Assembly (NCBI GenBank): GCA_013397115.1
Contig: VWZW01006278.1
Location: 310,001 to 374,000, forward strand
Direction of reading: 5' to 3'
Source: Edolisoma coerulescens
Taxonomy: Eukaryota; Chordata; Aves; Passeriformes; Campephagidae
Length of the DNA: 64,000 nucleotides
This document shows positions 12,201 to 19,930 of the stretch, piece by piece (the stretch's first letter is position 1; each line of letters starts with the position of its first letter). The position numbers were made by a program, and so were the translations under genes. Below the pieces are notes generated by a model, which was not told the DNA's origin, ran no database searches, and worked only from the letters and a program-made list of their open reading frames with translations.

Positions 12201-13486
12201 GTAGAGTCCTTATGTATCAGCCTGCCACTGTTGCTGATTTTAGTCTGTCAGTTGATTCTGTTGAAAGGAGCAGTAATTCTGAGCTGTCAGGGAGAGTGTG
12301 TTTGTACATGCTCTTGTTTCTAGAGGACTGGAACTTCTGCAAAGTGTGCAAGCAAGTTTCAGGAGTGTATTATGTGGTAAAGGTTTACAAAAATTATTGC
12401 CTTTTTGAAAAGTATAACCTGCAATAACCTTGTAATTGCACAAAGGATGCCAGAATTGGGGNGAAGCAAGTTTCAGGAGTGTGTTCTGTGGTAGAGTAAA
12501 GGTTTACAAAAATTATTGCCTTTTTGAAAAGTATAACCTGCAATAACCTTGTAATTGCACAAAGGATGCCAGAATTGGGGAAGTTATGAATTGGCATCTG
12601 CTGAGCTAATGAATGCAGTCTGTAAAGTAAGATAAAATTAGTCTAAGTGGATTACAAAATGTTTTGCCTCTTGGTGTGTATTCAAATGCTACTGTTGTTT
12701 AGGTCAGCAGGCTTTAAACATGATTCATGATTATGGATCAAGAGGCAGAAAAAACTGTCCTTATGGTTCCTCAATTTTAATTTACATGGGAATCATTACA
12801 TTAAAACAATAGAATGAGTGTTGAGGCTGAAAAAAGCAGCCACAAGTTTATTCAAAAGCCTTGCGGGAATATTGTTAGGTGATATTTGTCAGGTGCTGCG
12901 ATCTTGAAGTTTTCTCATTTCTATTGCAACAACAAAGCTGTGTAATTCTAATTACTTGCAGGTCAAGCTGTTCCTGCCCCTGCTGGGGCTCCTCCGGGCG
13001 GTCAGCCAGATTACAGCGCAGCGTGGGCCGAGTACTACAGGCAGCAGGCAGCGTACTACGCTCAGACTAGTCCCCAGGGAATGCCGCAGCATCCTCCAGC
13101 GCCACAGGTACAGTCTTAAAGTGGTTTTTGGCTGGCTTCCGTCTCAGTGGTTGTAGATATTTTTTTGCATGTCTCCTGCTTTGTTCCTTTGGAGTATGCA
13201 TCTTTTTTTCTAGCAAAATAGCTATCAGAATAATTCGTAGATGACTTTGTTTACCTGATAACTTGAGTTCTGTATCTATCCATATGTTTGGTGATTGTTT
13301 TTTTTTTTAAAAAAGAAGAAAAGCTTTCTCCTCCCAGGGTTTTGAAAACCATGCAAGAAGCCACCACCATTTACATTAACCAATTTTTCTTTCTTAAAGG
13401 CTTCACTCCTGAGTTAGCTCGATTTAAAGGATTTTCTTTAACTTTTTGTGTATCTCTTATGTATCTCTTCTGCACAGGGCCAATAA
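45..13486 (+). CDS. FUBP1: FUBP1, far upstream element-binding protein 1 (5' part outside window)
   Basis: Nuclear KH-domain protein known to bind the single-stranded FUSE element upstream of MYC and U-rich RNA, acting in transcription and splicing. Coding exons: 45-207, 285-383, 467-568, 1260-1362, 1447-1547, 2135-2276, 3082-3242, 4031-4185, 4273-4352, 7147-7275, 7900-7974, 12962-13107, 13478-13486. Joined, they give 487 residues plus stop, with the first base completing a codon from an upstream exon. Seen: GXXG loops of KH2 (GKGG, 175-186), KH3 (GRNG, 1296-1307) and KH4 (GKGG, split between 2270-2276 and 3082-3086), then a Gly/Pro-rich linker and three Tyr-rich motifs (AWAAYY, AWEEYY, AWAEYY). 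The match to the mammalian protein is near-identical as recalled. KH1 is nearly all missing. One junction uses a GC donor. FUBP3 and KHSRP are related, but linker and C-terminus fit FUBP1. Confidence 0.97.
285..383 (+). CDS. FUBP1: FUBP1 exon: second half of KH2
   Basis: The acceptor is ATAG at 281-284 and the donor is CAG|GTAAGG. This phase-0 exon of 33 codons (fragment residues 55-87) starts ERAGVKMVMIQDG and ends DPYKVQ. It carries the central beta strands of KH2. The intron before it is only 77 bp. Confidence 0.96.
467..568 (+). CDS. FUBP1: FUBP1 exon: end of KH2 and KH2-KH3 linker
   Basis: The acceptor is TTTTAG at 461-466 and the donor is GAC|GTAAGC. Thirty-four codons in phase 0 (residues 88-121) run from QAKEMVLELIRDQ to GGNEGID. 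The first half is the last KH2 helix. The following intron, 569-1259, holds no recognisable feature. Confidence 0.96.
1260..1362 (+). CDS. FUBP1: FUBP1 exon: first half of KH3
   Basis: A long T-rich tract leads to the acceptor CCAG at 1256-1259; the donor is CAG|GTTTGT. It encodes VPIPRFAVGIVIGRNGEM and the rest of the KH3 core (residues 122-155). The GRNG loop is at 1296-1307. It ends one base into an Asp codon. Confidence 0.96.
1447..1547 (+). CDS. FUBP1: FUBP1 exon: second half of KH3
   Basis: The acceptor is TTCCAG at 1441-1446. The donor CAG|GTTGGG is weak but keeps frame into GNPGG of the next exon. It completes the split Asp and encodes residues 156-189, ending ITDLLRSVQ, the last helix of KH3. 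The intron that follows (1548-2134) shows nothing else I can name. Confidence 0.95.
2135..2276 (+). CDS. FUBP1: FUBP1 exon: Gly-rich linker and start of KH4
   Basis: The acceptor is TTTTTAG ending at 2134. Residues 190-236 begin with a Gly-rich RGG-like stretch (GPGGRGRGRGQGNW) and enter KH4 (EFNFIVPTGKTGLIIGK). The exon ends one base into the third codon of the GKGG loop. The donor is GC (AAG|GCAATA), not GT. Only this position joins in frame to the next exon and restores the loop. Confidence 0.93.
2277..3081 (+). other. FUBP1: FUBP1 GC-AG intron containing a SINE
   Basis: An 805-bp intron with a GC donor at 2277-2278 and acceptor TGTAG ending at 3081. It holds the tRNA-Ile/CR1 SINE at about 2346-2490. 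The rest is A+T-rich with nothing recognised. Confidence 0.85.
2346..2490 (+). mobile_element. SINE with tRNA-Ile-like head and CR1-like tail (TguSINE1-like)
   Basis: Positions 2368-2420 read like a decayed tRNA-Ile(AAU): an anticodon-arm block with GCTAATAA, then a B-box-like stretch (GTTCAATCCC for GGTTCGATCCC) and the acceptor-arm end TGGGCC. The next bases (2430-2490) match the avian CR1 3' end, including GGGTCCCTTCCAACTCA and imperfect octamers of the ATTCTGTG type. A tRNA head on a CR1 tail is the design of TguSINE1, a SINE moved by CR1 machinery in songbirds. The family name is from memory. Confidence 0.8.
3082..3242 (+). CDS. FUBP1: FUBP1 exon: rest of KH4
   Basis: Begins with the last two bases of the split Gly of GKGG. 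It encodes GETIKSISQQSGARIELQ and on to LIEEKIG (residues 237-290). The donor is GGA|GTGAGT. It completes the fourth KH domain. The intron that follows, 3243-4030, has nothing else recognised. Confidence 0.96.
4031..4185 (+). CDS. FUBP1: FUBP1 exon: Pro/Gly-rich linker
   Basis: The acceptor is TTACAG at 4025-4030 and the donor is CA|GTAAGT. Residues 291-341 are collagen-like in composition (GPHGPPGPPGPGAPMGPYN). It resembles the mammalian linker with one extra Val (HGVVPG). It ends two bases into a His codon. Confidence 0.95.
4273..4352 (+). CDS. FUBP1: FUBP1 exon: end of Pro-rich linker
   Basis: Completes the split His and encodes GPPAPYAPQGWGNAYPHW and on to PPDP (residues 342-368), ending one base into a Gly codon. 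The acceptor is TTATAG ending at 4272; the donor is CAG|GTAAGA. Confidence 0.95.
4353..7146 (+). other. FUBP1: FUBP1 intron with candidate alternative last exon
   Basis: A 2.8-kb intron between the linker exon and the first Tyr-rich motif exon. Most of it is plain A+T-rich sequence. The exception is 6707-6860, listed separately. Confidence 0.85.
6707..6870 (+). other. FUBP1: Candidate alternative terminal exon of FUBP1
   Basis: A pyrimidine-rich tract with TTTCAG (6701-6706) makes a strong acceptor. It is followed by a short open stretch and AATAAA at 6841-6846. Joined to the phase-1 exon ending at 4352, the frame runs 19 codons to TAA at 6763-6765. Joined in phase 0 (for instance to the KH4 exon ending at 3242) it reads KYVFGMPPPPVPVSLA and stops at 6755-6757. 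Either isoform would lack the Tyr-rich C-terminus. No transcript evidence is available here. Confidence 0.4.
7147..7275 (+). CDS. FUBP1: FUBP1 exon: first Tyr-rich motif
   Basis: The acceptor is TTATAG at 7141-7146. Residues 369-411 include AWAAYYAHYYQQQAQPPP, the first Tyr-rich transactivation motif. The donor CAAG|GTAGCT is weak. Reading through it would give GSY and a stop at 7285-7287, so intron retention would truncate the protein at once. Confidence 0.95.
7900..7974 (+). CDS. FUBP1: FUBP1 exon: second Tyr-rich motif
   Basis: The acceptor is TTCAG ending at 7899 and the donor is ATGG|GTAAGT. Residues 412-436 contain QVDYTKAWEEYYKKM. It has split Gly codons at both ends. The intron before it (7276-7899) shows nothing notable. 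Confidence 0.96.
7975..12961 (+). other. FUBP1: FUBP1 5-kb intron
   Basis: The largest FUBP1 intron here. It is A+T-rich, and its short open frames on either strand have no recognisable content. It contains the duplicated segment joined by an N at 12350-12580. No repeat family was identified in the rest. Confidence 0.8.
12350..12580 (+). repeat. FUBP1: Near-identical 112/117-bp tandem copies joined by one N
   Basis: Copy 1 (12350-12461) and copy 2 (12464-12580) both start AAGCAAGTTTCAGGAGTGT and end CCAGAATTGGGG. They differ in a short stretch (GTATTATGTGGTAAAG against GTGTTCTGTGGTAGAGTAAAG). An N at 12462 sits at the join. This looks like two alleles or overlapping contig ends placed in series, an assembly artefact rather than a genomic duplication. 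Confidence 0.85.
12962..13107 (+). CDS. FUBP1: FUBP1 exon: third Tyr-rich motif
   Basis: The acceptor is TTGCAG ending at 12961 and the donor is CAG|GTACAG. Residues 437-485 include PDYSAAWAEYYRQQAAYYAQ and end HPPAPQ. If the donor is not used, translation adds VQS and stops at 13117-13119, a possible retained-intron C-terminus. The intron after it is only 370 bp. Confidence 0.96.
13478..13486 (+). CDS. FUBP1: FUBP1 last coding exon (Gly-Gln-stop)
   Basis: The acceptor is TGCACAG at 13471-13477. It reads GGC CAA TAA, giving the GQ ending recalled for the mammalian protein. The 3'UTR follows directly. Confidence 0.93.
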   Translation, partial: GQ

Positions 13487-13806
13487 TAAGAAGTGGACAA
13501 TACAGTATTTGCTTCATTGTGTGGGGGAAAAAACCTTTGTTAAATGTATGGATGCAGACGCCTTGATGAAGATCTTAATTTTGGTTAAAAAAAATAGTGT
13601 TTTTGAAAATGTACAAAATATCTATCACTACTGATAGGAGGTAATATTTCTGTGTAGAAATGAAAAAATGGTTTGTTTTTAGTATTAGTGTAGATGTACA
13701 CATTCCAGCAAATGTATTTGCAATTATGTGGTCAATGCTTTGTGATATAAATGTACTTTTTCAATGTATACTTTATCACTTTTAAAATGCCTGTTTTGTG
13801 CTTTAC

Positions 13807-13812
13807 AATAAA
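13807..13812 (+). terminator. FUBP1: FUBP1 proximal poly(A) signal
   Basis: AATAAA about 320 bp after the stop. It is followed by a GT-rich tract (CCTGTGTCGGTAAGTTGG, then ATATGTGGG), a good downstream element. Confidence 0.75.
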
Positions 13813-16800
13813 TAATATGAAACCTCCTGTGTCGGTAAGTTGGATATGTGGGTATATGCAGAATTATAGGATTGATTTGCAACGCTGAATCAAGGTACCT
13901 GTACACAAATGAGTTGGGTTTTTTTTTCCCCCCCATAAGCCTTGTTGAGTTTAAAATCTTGTCATTAGCATGTTTTTCCCCTCTTGCAGAATAGCTGTAG
14001 ATGGAGGATCTCTTTCATTCATTGTATTTTGCTGCCTAGCACCAGTAATCTTGATACCTTAATTTTCTTTCTACTTGATTAAAACTGCATGTGTTTAAGA
14101 AGATGATCTTTTGGCATACTTCCATTGCATTAACAGTGAAATTTCCTTTTATACATGACCACTGTTTCAGACCTGTGCAGCTGCTATAACAGATAACTTT
14201 TGTTTTTAATTGAATACTTCAAAACTGTTCCTGCATAACTATTTCATGGATTTTTTCAGACTAGTTATAAAACTTATTTTTAAGTGTAATGTGCTTAAGC
14301 CTTCAGTTTAAAGTAGTCCACTTCAAAATTCAGTGTAGAAAAGTCAATGTGGTAATGCATAGTAGTTACAAAAATTGCGTCTGTCCTTAAAACGCTGTTT
14401 TGTTTGAGTGGTGGGAGTGGTTGAGAACTTCCTGCAGAGCAGATAACTTCTCTTTTTGTAAATATTCAAGTATTTGAATCAACTGATTATTTTTTTATAT
14501 ATACTTGAAACTTCTTATTGCTCTAATGCTCATACTAAAAAGCTGATTCTCTTGAAATCCTATGTTTGCTCTTTGCATATTTATTGGCTCTTTGCATATA
14601 TTAGACTACATGCACTACAGTCTGTCTTGCCATTGTCTGTTGAAGTGCAGGTTTGATCCAGCCAGTATAGAACTAGCTCTATAGGGGTGAGGAGGACTGT
14701 GCTGTGTATCATCCTTGATTGTTCCTTCAAGGAGCATTGCACTGTAAGTACATCAGAATGACAAATTGATGAACTGCAACAGTATCTTTTTGTCAATGTT
14801 CCACATAATGCAAATGCTGAACTTGTGTGATATTATGTTGGAATACAGTGCTGGTATCTTAGGAAATCGTAATTGCTTCTTAATTCAGAAATGTAGGTTT
14901 GCTTATATATATACATACACATAATCTGAGTTTTGTGGGTAAGTATTCCTGAAATTTTTAGCAATAGCTAAAGAAAATCATGTCTCTGTTTATCTGAGTA
15001 AGAGTTTTTTTCATTAGTACTCCTGAGATAGCTGTCATTCAGTGTTTTAAAGTATGCATATCGTAACATTGAAGTCTTTGGAACCACTTGTTAGACAGAG
15101 TTGTCTTTGTCTTCAGATAGTTTGCGGATATGTAGTGATGTAGGTATGTTTTAAATAATTCTATAACTGTTAATTGCTTTAATTTTTGGAACACCATGTT
15201 GTTGCTTTGAGAATAAATTTTTTTAGGGTGGCTGCACAGAGAAGTAAAAGTTAAGGCTTGAAAACTGAAGTAGTTTTTTCAGGTAATCAGCAATGTATGT
15301 ATTGTGCTGTAGAAATAGAAGGAATTATTTTTATCCCTTTTAAAATTAGGACTTATGCTGGTAGCTTGAAAAAGGCTAGGACAGTATTTGCTATCTTTAG
15401 TGTAGGGTATTAAGTTTAATAGTTCAGATATTTTGCATGGTATTTTGTAGATAACCTTACAGAATGGTGCATTTATGATGTACTAAACTGAGCAAAATTA
15501 AATTCACTGGATTCTTTATCATTCACAAAATGGAGGCTGTTGATTTTGATTCATTTTAAGGTATAAAATCTTTATTAATTGCAAACAGTGCAATTATTTA
15601 TACTTCACAGTGCCTTCCCAGACCTTCCACCTTAGGTTCTGCTGCAAAAAAGCAACAGGTAAGCACAACCTAAGGAAGTATATAAATTAATATATTTCAG
15701 TACATTAATGTTGTCCCTGTGAGATCTTTGTGGTTGTGTATTGAAAAGCAATCTGCTGCTTCCCCAAATGCATTGTTACTCACGGTTCCATTTGAGTGGA
15801 AAATCTTAAGTTTTTAAACAACTGTTTATATTTCTAGGTAAATATGTATTTTTTCTTTCTTTTTTTTTTTTTTTTTAGGAAAGATTATTAGATTGCAGTA
15901 ATTGAACTTGATCAGAATAAGTAATTTTTGTTATTTTACCTCAAGTAGATAATTGTTGCAATTAAAGAATCAAAACCTTTAAAATATGCAGGAGTTGCTT
16001 CGGTTAGAAATGTCAACAGCCTTCACGAATGTTTTTTTATAATAGGGCACTATTCCCACTTAAACCATAAGACCTAAATGTAAAGAATGACTTCTTGTTG
16101 TTATCACTGAACTTGATAACTTGTCTTACAGTTACAGTGTGTTAGTGGAATCTTTAGATAACTTAGTTTGCTTATTCATACTTGACATGGTAGGAAAAGA
16201 GATTTTGGAGTTTGAGATGAGTATGTTTTAACTGAAAAAGCATGAGCACCAGTTAAATCTTAACAGTACAGCAAATAATATTTTATCGCTATAGCAGTCA
16301 GTGTATCCTGTTTCTTGATACTTTTAACTGAATTGCTGAATATTTTGATAGTATAAAATGTTAAATGTCTTACAGATGGTCTGGTACAGGTTTTTGTTCT
16401 GAGCTTCTGTTGTTGGTTTTTTTTAGCTTAACATAAAGCAGCATCTATTTGGTTTTTTTGTTCATTATTCTGTTTCTAAAATGTGCTGCTCCTCTTTCGA
16501 AAGTCCTGCTTATCTGTACATCAAAGAAAAATATTCAAAAATACTGCCTTCATTTTCACACACAGTGCTGAAGATGCTGCAAGTACCAAATCATAGCTCA
16601 TAGAATCAGGTCCTGAGATAGTTACTACCAGTAAAGAGGAATCCTTTGAGTGTATGCCATTGGTGAGCCGATGAGCATGGACCATAGAAGGGCTCCATGT
16701 AGAAGGTAAAATTGGCAAAAGCATAACAGATTTGAAATGTATCCCATACATAATGATGTAGGGTATAATTTTTGTTTTGATCACTTTTCATTCTTTAAAG

Positions 16801-18157
16801 TATTCTTTGTTTGACCATAAATGTTCCATAATCTGTTAAGTTTTTTAAACTGTGATTTAATAATATAAGCCATCTATTTTACTTTATATTCTTCTAAACA
16901 GCCAAGATAATTTTTGAACTGAATTAATAGTTGTGCTTCAGTTTCTCAAGCCACTTAGTATTTCATCTGTAGCTTAACATGTAACTTCATTTTTGATGTG
17001 AGAAGAGGGTAGGTGTGTACCATTTGGATTTTGATACTGTGAATTTAGTGTGGGGGGTGAGTCATTTGTTCACTTCCTTTTTACATGGTACTTTTTCCTT
17101 CAACTGTTACTCCTAAAATATCTTGAGCAGTCTTTCAATTGTTAATTTAGCCTGTGGGAGGAGATAGAGAAGAAAAAGCAGTGTATTGGGATGTTGCTAG
17201 TGTGTGGAAGGTGAGATGTTTTTGTGTGTAGCATTTGAGGTGTTACTGGCTTCACTGCGGGGCTTACAGGCATGCTGATTTGTGCAGAGCATAGTGTTTA
17301 TTTTCCAGTTCTGTCTCCAAACTCATAGTTCCTGGGACAACAGTAGATTATTGGAGTTATCCCAGTAGCAAGAAGATAACAGGACTTCCGTAGAAATGCA
17401 GTGAACTTGTCCAAAAGGTGTCTTGAAATGTTTCCTGCTTACCCCACCCTCACCCCTTAGTGTCCCACAAGGAATGTGAAGAGTAAGAAAAGTTTTGAAG
17501 GGAAGCATAATGTTCCAAGTAGGAAAAGCATTTTCATATCACTTTCTGCAGCCTATACTTCACTAGGACATGGAATAAAATACCAGGTGGATATTCTTTA
17601 GTGTAGCTAAATTATAAGTCATCTGTTTCACTTGTCCAGGCAGACAGGATCACGATTCACTTGCACAGCCTATCTTGAAGTATTTCATCTTTTTACTAGT
17701 GGTGTTTTATTGGATGGTAGAAACTGTTTCTCCCCTGTTCTCTTCCAAAGTAATTCAAGTTTTCCATTGCATGCTAAGAGCTTTTCCATTTTGCTTTTTT
17801 TTCTGGAAGTGGGGGGAGGAAGGGAGGACTGGGCTTTTCAGAAAGCGTACAATTGACAGGATTCCCTCTTCCCTAGTAATAGCTTATGAAACTCTTGTGT
17901 ATGCACAAATATTTCTCTTGCGTGCATGTGAAATGCCTTTTCGTCCTGAGAAAAGTGTTCTCTGCAGAAACTACCCGTGTGTAAACAGAAGATTGGCTTT
18001 AAAAGGCAACTGTGATGGGAACAGTGTCTTAGGGAGATGCAGCTTGGACTTGAGGTAAATTGAATGCTTTACAAAAATGTGGTTTTGAGCTTGCATTGAC
18101 ATTGTATGTAATATGGGTACACATTAACTGTATAATGGTTTTTGTATGGTTTTTCTC

Positions 18158-18163
18158 AATAAA
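18158..18163 (+). terminator. FUBP1: FUBP1 distal poly(A) signal
   Basis: AATAAA preceded by several TGTA elements (18103-18145) of the kind bound by CFIm, and followed by a U/GU-rich stretch (TGTTTTTGTCTTTTTTATG). This is a textbook cleavage context, 4.7 kb after the stop codon. Confidence 0.65.
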
Positions 18164-18375
18164 TGTAAACTGATGAATAATAATAGCAATGTTTTTGTCT
18201 TTTTTATGCTCCTATCCCTGCCTTTGTTATTTTGAAATAACAGCTTCAGAGGAAAAATACTGTAGCAACCTGTACTTCCGTGAATGAGTATCACCCACAG
18301 GAAATGAAGTAAAATATTTATGTGGTTATTAGGGTAAATACTAATTCAAAACATCATGCAGCTTGTTACCATTTT

Positions 18376-18381
18376 TTTATT
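18376..18381 (-). terminator. NEXN: Candidate distal NEXN poly(A) signal
   Basis: TTTATT on the plus strand reads AATAAA on the minus strand, 1.2 kb beyond the NEXN stop, with a GT-rich stretch downstream. Nearer candidates are at 19176-19181 and 19006-19011. Which is used cannot be decided from sequence. Confidence 0.45.
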
Positions 18382-19561
18382 GAGGCAGAAGAGTGACTTT
18401 CAGTAGGTACTGTACAAAGAAAGTCAGCAGATTCAACCGCAGGAAAATTTCTTTTTGAAAAGACTGCATAAATTTAACTTACTGCAGCTTATCTTGCCTT
18501 TATGTCAAGGCCTATACACATCTCCTTTAATTTTAAATGTTACTATTTTTTTGTAAAGTTACTCCTTCAGAAGCTTAATCTGAATGGTTCAGATGGTGTT
18601 AGCAGAGTGACATGAATATTGATGTCAGGAGGTGTTAAAGAAAAATAGTAGTAGCCTTAAGAAGACAGTGTTTAGGGATGTGGCAATAAATTTTCTTGCG
18701 TTAATATTGAGAAAATAGGCACTTCATGAAAATAGTTTTCTTAAAGCTTTTTTTTTACCAGCTTAAAATAGGAGCCAATCATAGATGTCACCACCTGTTC
18801 CCATGTCATTTAATCAATGAAAAAATCACAAGTTTTACAAGCAAGTGTTGGTACTTAGAAGACTACTACAAACCTAAGGGAGATTGTTTATATTTGAGAT
18901 GATCAGCTGCATAGGTCGATCAGAGCAGAACAGTTTCAATGCAAGCCCGTTTTAAAACAAAAGAAGTAATGCTCCTTGAAGCAGTGGTGAGCAGTTACAT
19001 CATCTTTTATTCTTCAGAAATAGTACACTTGGGTTTTTGAAAATCATCAATAAGTATTTTCTTTGCCAGTTCAGTGCCTCTGGGATAAAGTAAAACAGCT
19101 TAAATATTCAGTGCTCATGCAAGATACACCAATAGACTGACGCTACTACACAAGTTCCCAGATCGTGTATTCACCTTTATTCTGTTACGCAACCGTTGGT
19201 CTTCAAATGCTGGAGCACTATGATAATTCATCTTTTTTCTTTTAGTTGAGCTTTCATACATTGATTTCTTCTTTTTAGCCTTTGATACTAATTCTTGCAT
19301 TGAGTAGGGAACTCTCACAATTTGAAGGGTATTTGATGCAGGAATGACAAATTAATGCACATCCTTGCTTTCTTTAGTTGGCCCCATCAGAGAAAGAGAT
19401 AATGGAGTAAGAAAGTTGAGGGGAAGAAAGATTCCAGCTAAAGTAGAGCATTAGTAGTCATCAGCTAGAAGACAGAAAAAGGGTTAAGAGAGACAGGCAG
19501 TTAGATTTTCATAAAGGGAAAGATGCAAGAAGACTATTTGAGAATTAAGCAAATGAAAATG
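18382..19561 (-). other. NEXN: NEXN 3'UTR (probable extent)
   Basis: Minus-strand sequence between the NEXN stop and its farthest candidate poly(A) signal. It contains a 67-codon Lys-rich open frame (19115-19318), treated as a separate finding. Otherwise nothing is recognised. Confidence 0.5.
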
Positions 19562-19930
19562 CTAGCTCTTACTTTCAATGGTGAGAATACAGGTGCTAGC
19601 AGCTGAGCCTCTGTTGTTCACTGCTTTACACATATATTCCCCTTCATCTTCTGGGAAAGTTTCTGGCAAGTAAAGGCAGTAGGTTTCTCCTCTTTCAATA
19701 TATTGATAGTCCTCAGAGTCCTGCAACATTTCCCCTTCAAACCACCATGTAACTTCAGGTTTTGGTTCTCCAGTAATTTTAACTGTAAATCTCACTGGCT
19801 CGCCATCAACAACTGATGTGTTTTTCAGTGACTTCTTGAACCAGGGAGCTCCAGATCGAGCTTGATCCTCATCTTCACAAGTAGAACCATTAATAATGCT
19901 TCCCTCTTCTTCTTCTTCCTCTTCCCTTTT
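19562..19930 (-). CDS. NEXN: NEXN last coding exon: Glu tract and Ig domain
   Basis: The acceptor on the minus strand is TTAAAACAG (cag at 19933-19931). Residues 552-673 start KREEEEEEGSIING; the I-set Ig domain follows, from APWF to LTIESKS. It contains the Ig tryptophan (VTWWFEG) and the second-cysteine motif (GEYMCKAVNN). The stop is at 19562-19564. A GTAAGA sits just before the stop and could act as a donor, so an alternative C-terminus is possible. Confidence 0.96.
   Translation of the reverse strand, partial: KREEEEEEEGSIINGSTCEDEDQARSGAPWFKKSLKNTSVVDGEPVRFTVKITGEPKPEVTWWFEGEMLQDSEDYQYIERGETYCLYLPETFPEDEGEYMCKAVNNRGSAASTCILTIESKS

Larger units (their letters stand above)
13487..18180 (+). 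other. FUBP1: FUBP1 3'UTR, short and long forms
   Basis: A+T-rich sequence after the stop. The short form would end near 13830 (AATAAA 13807) and the long form near 18180 (AATAAA 18158). Two weaker AATAAA hexamers lie at 15212 and 17574. A Pumilio-type TGTAAATA is at 14457-14464. The open frames in this stretch look like chance. Use of the long form is inferred from poly(A) context only. Confidence 0.6.

Noticed and set aside
16590..16630. CR1-like ATAGAATCA phrase
   Set aside because: Only one short phrase matches; the neighbouring CR1 tail blocks are absent.
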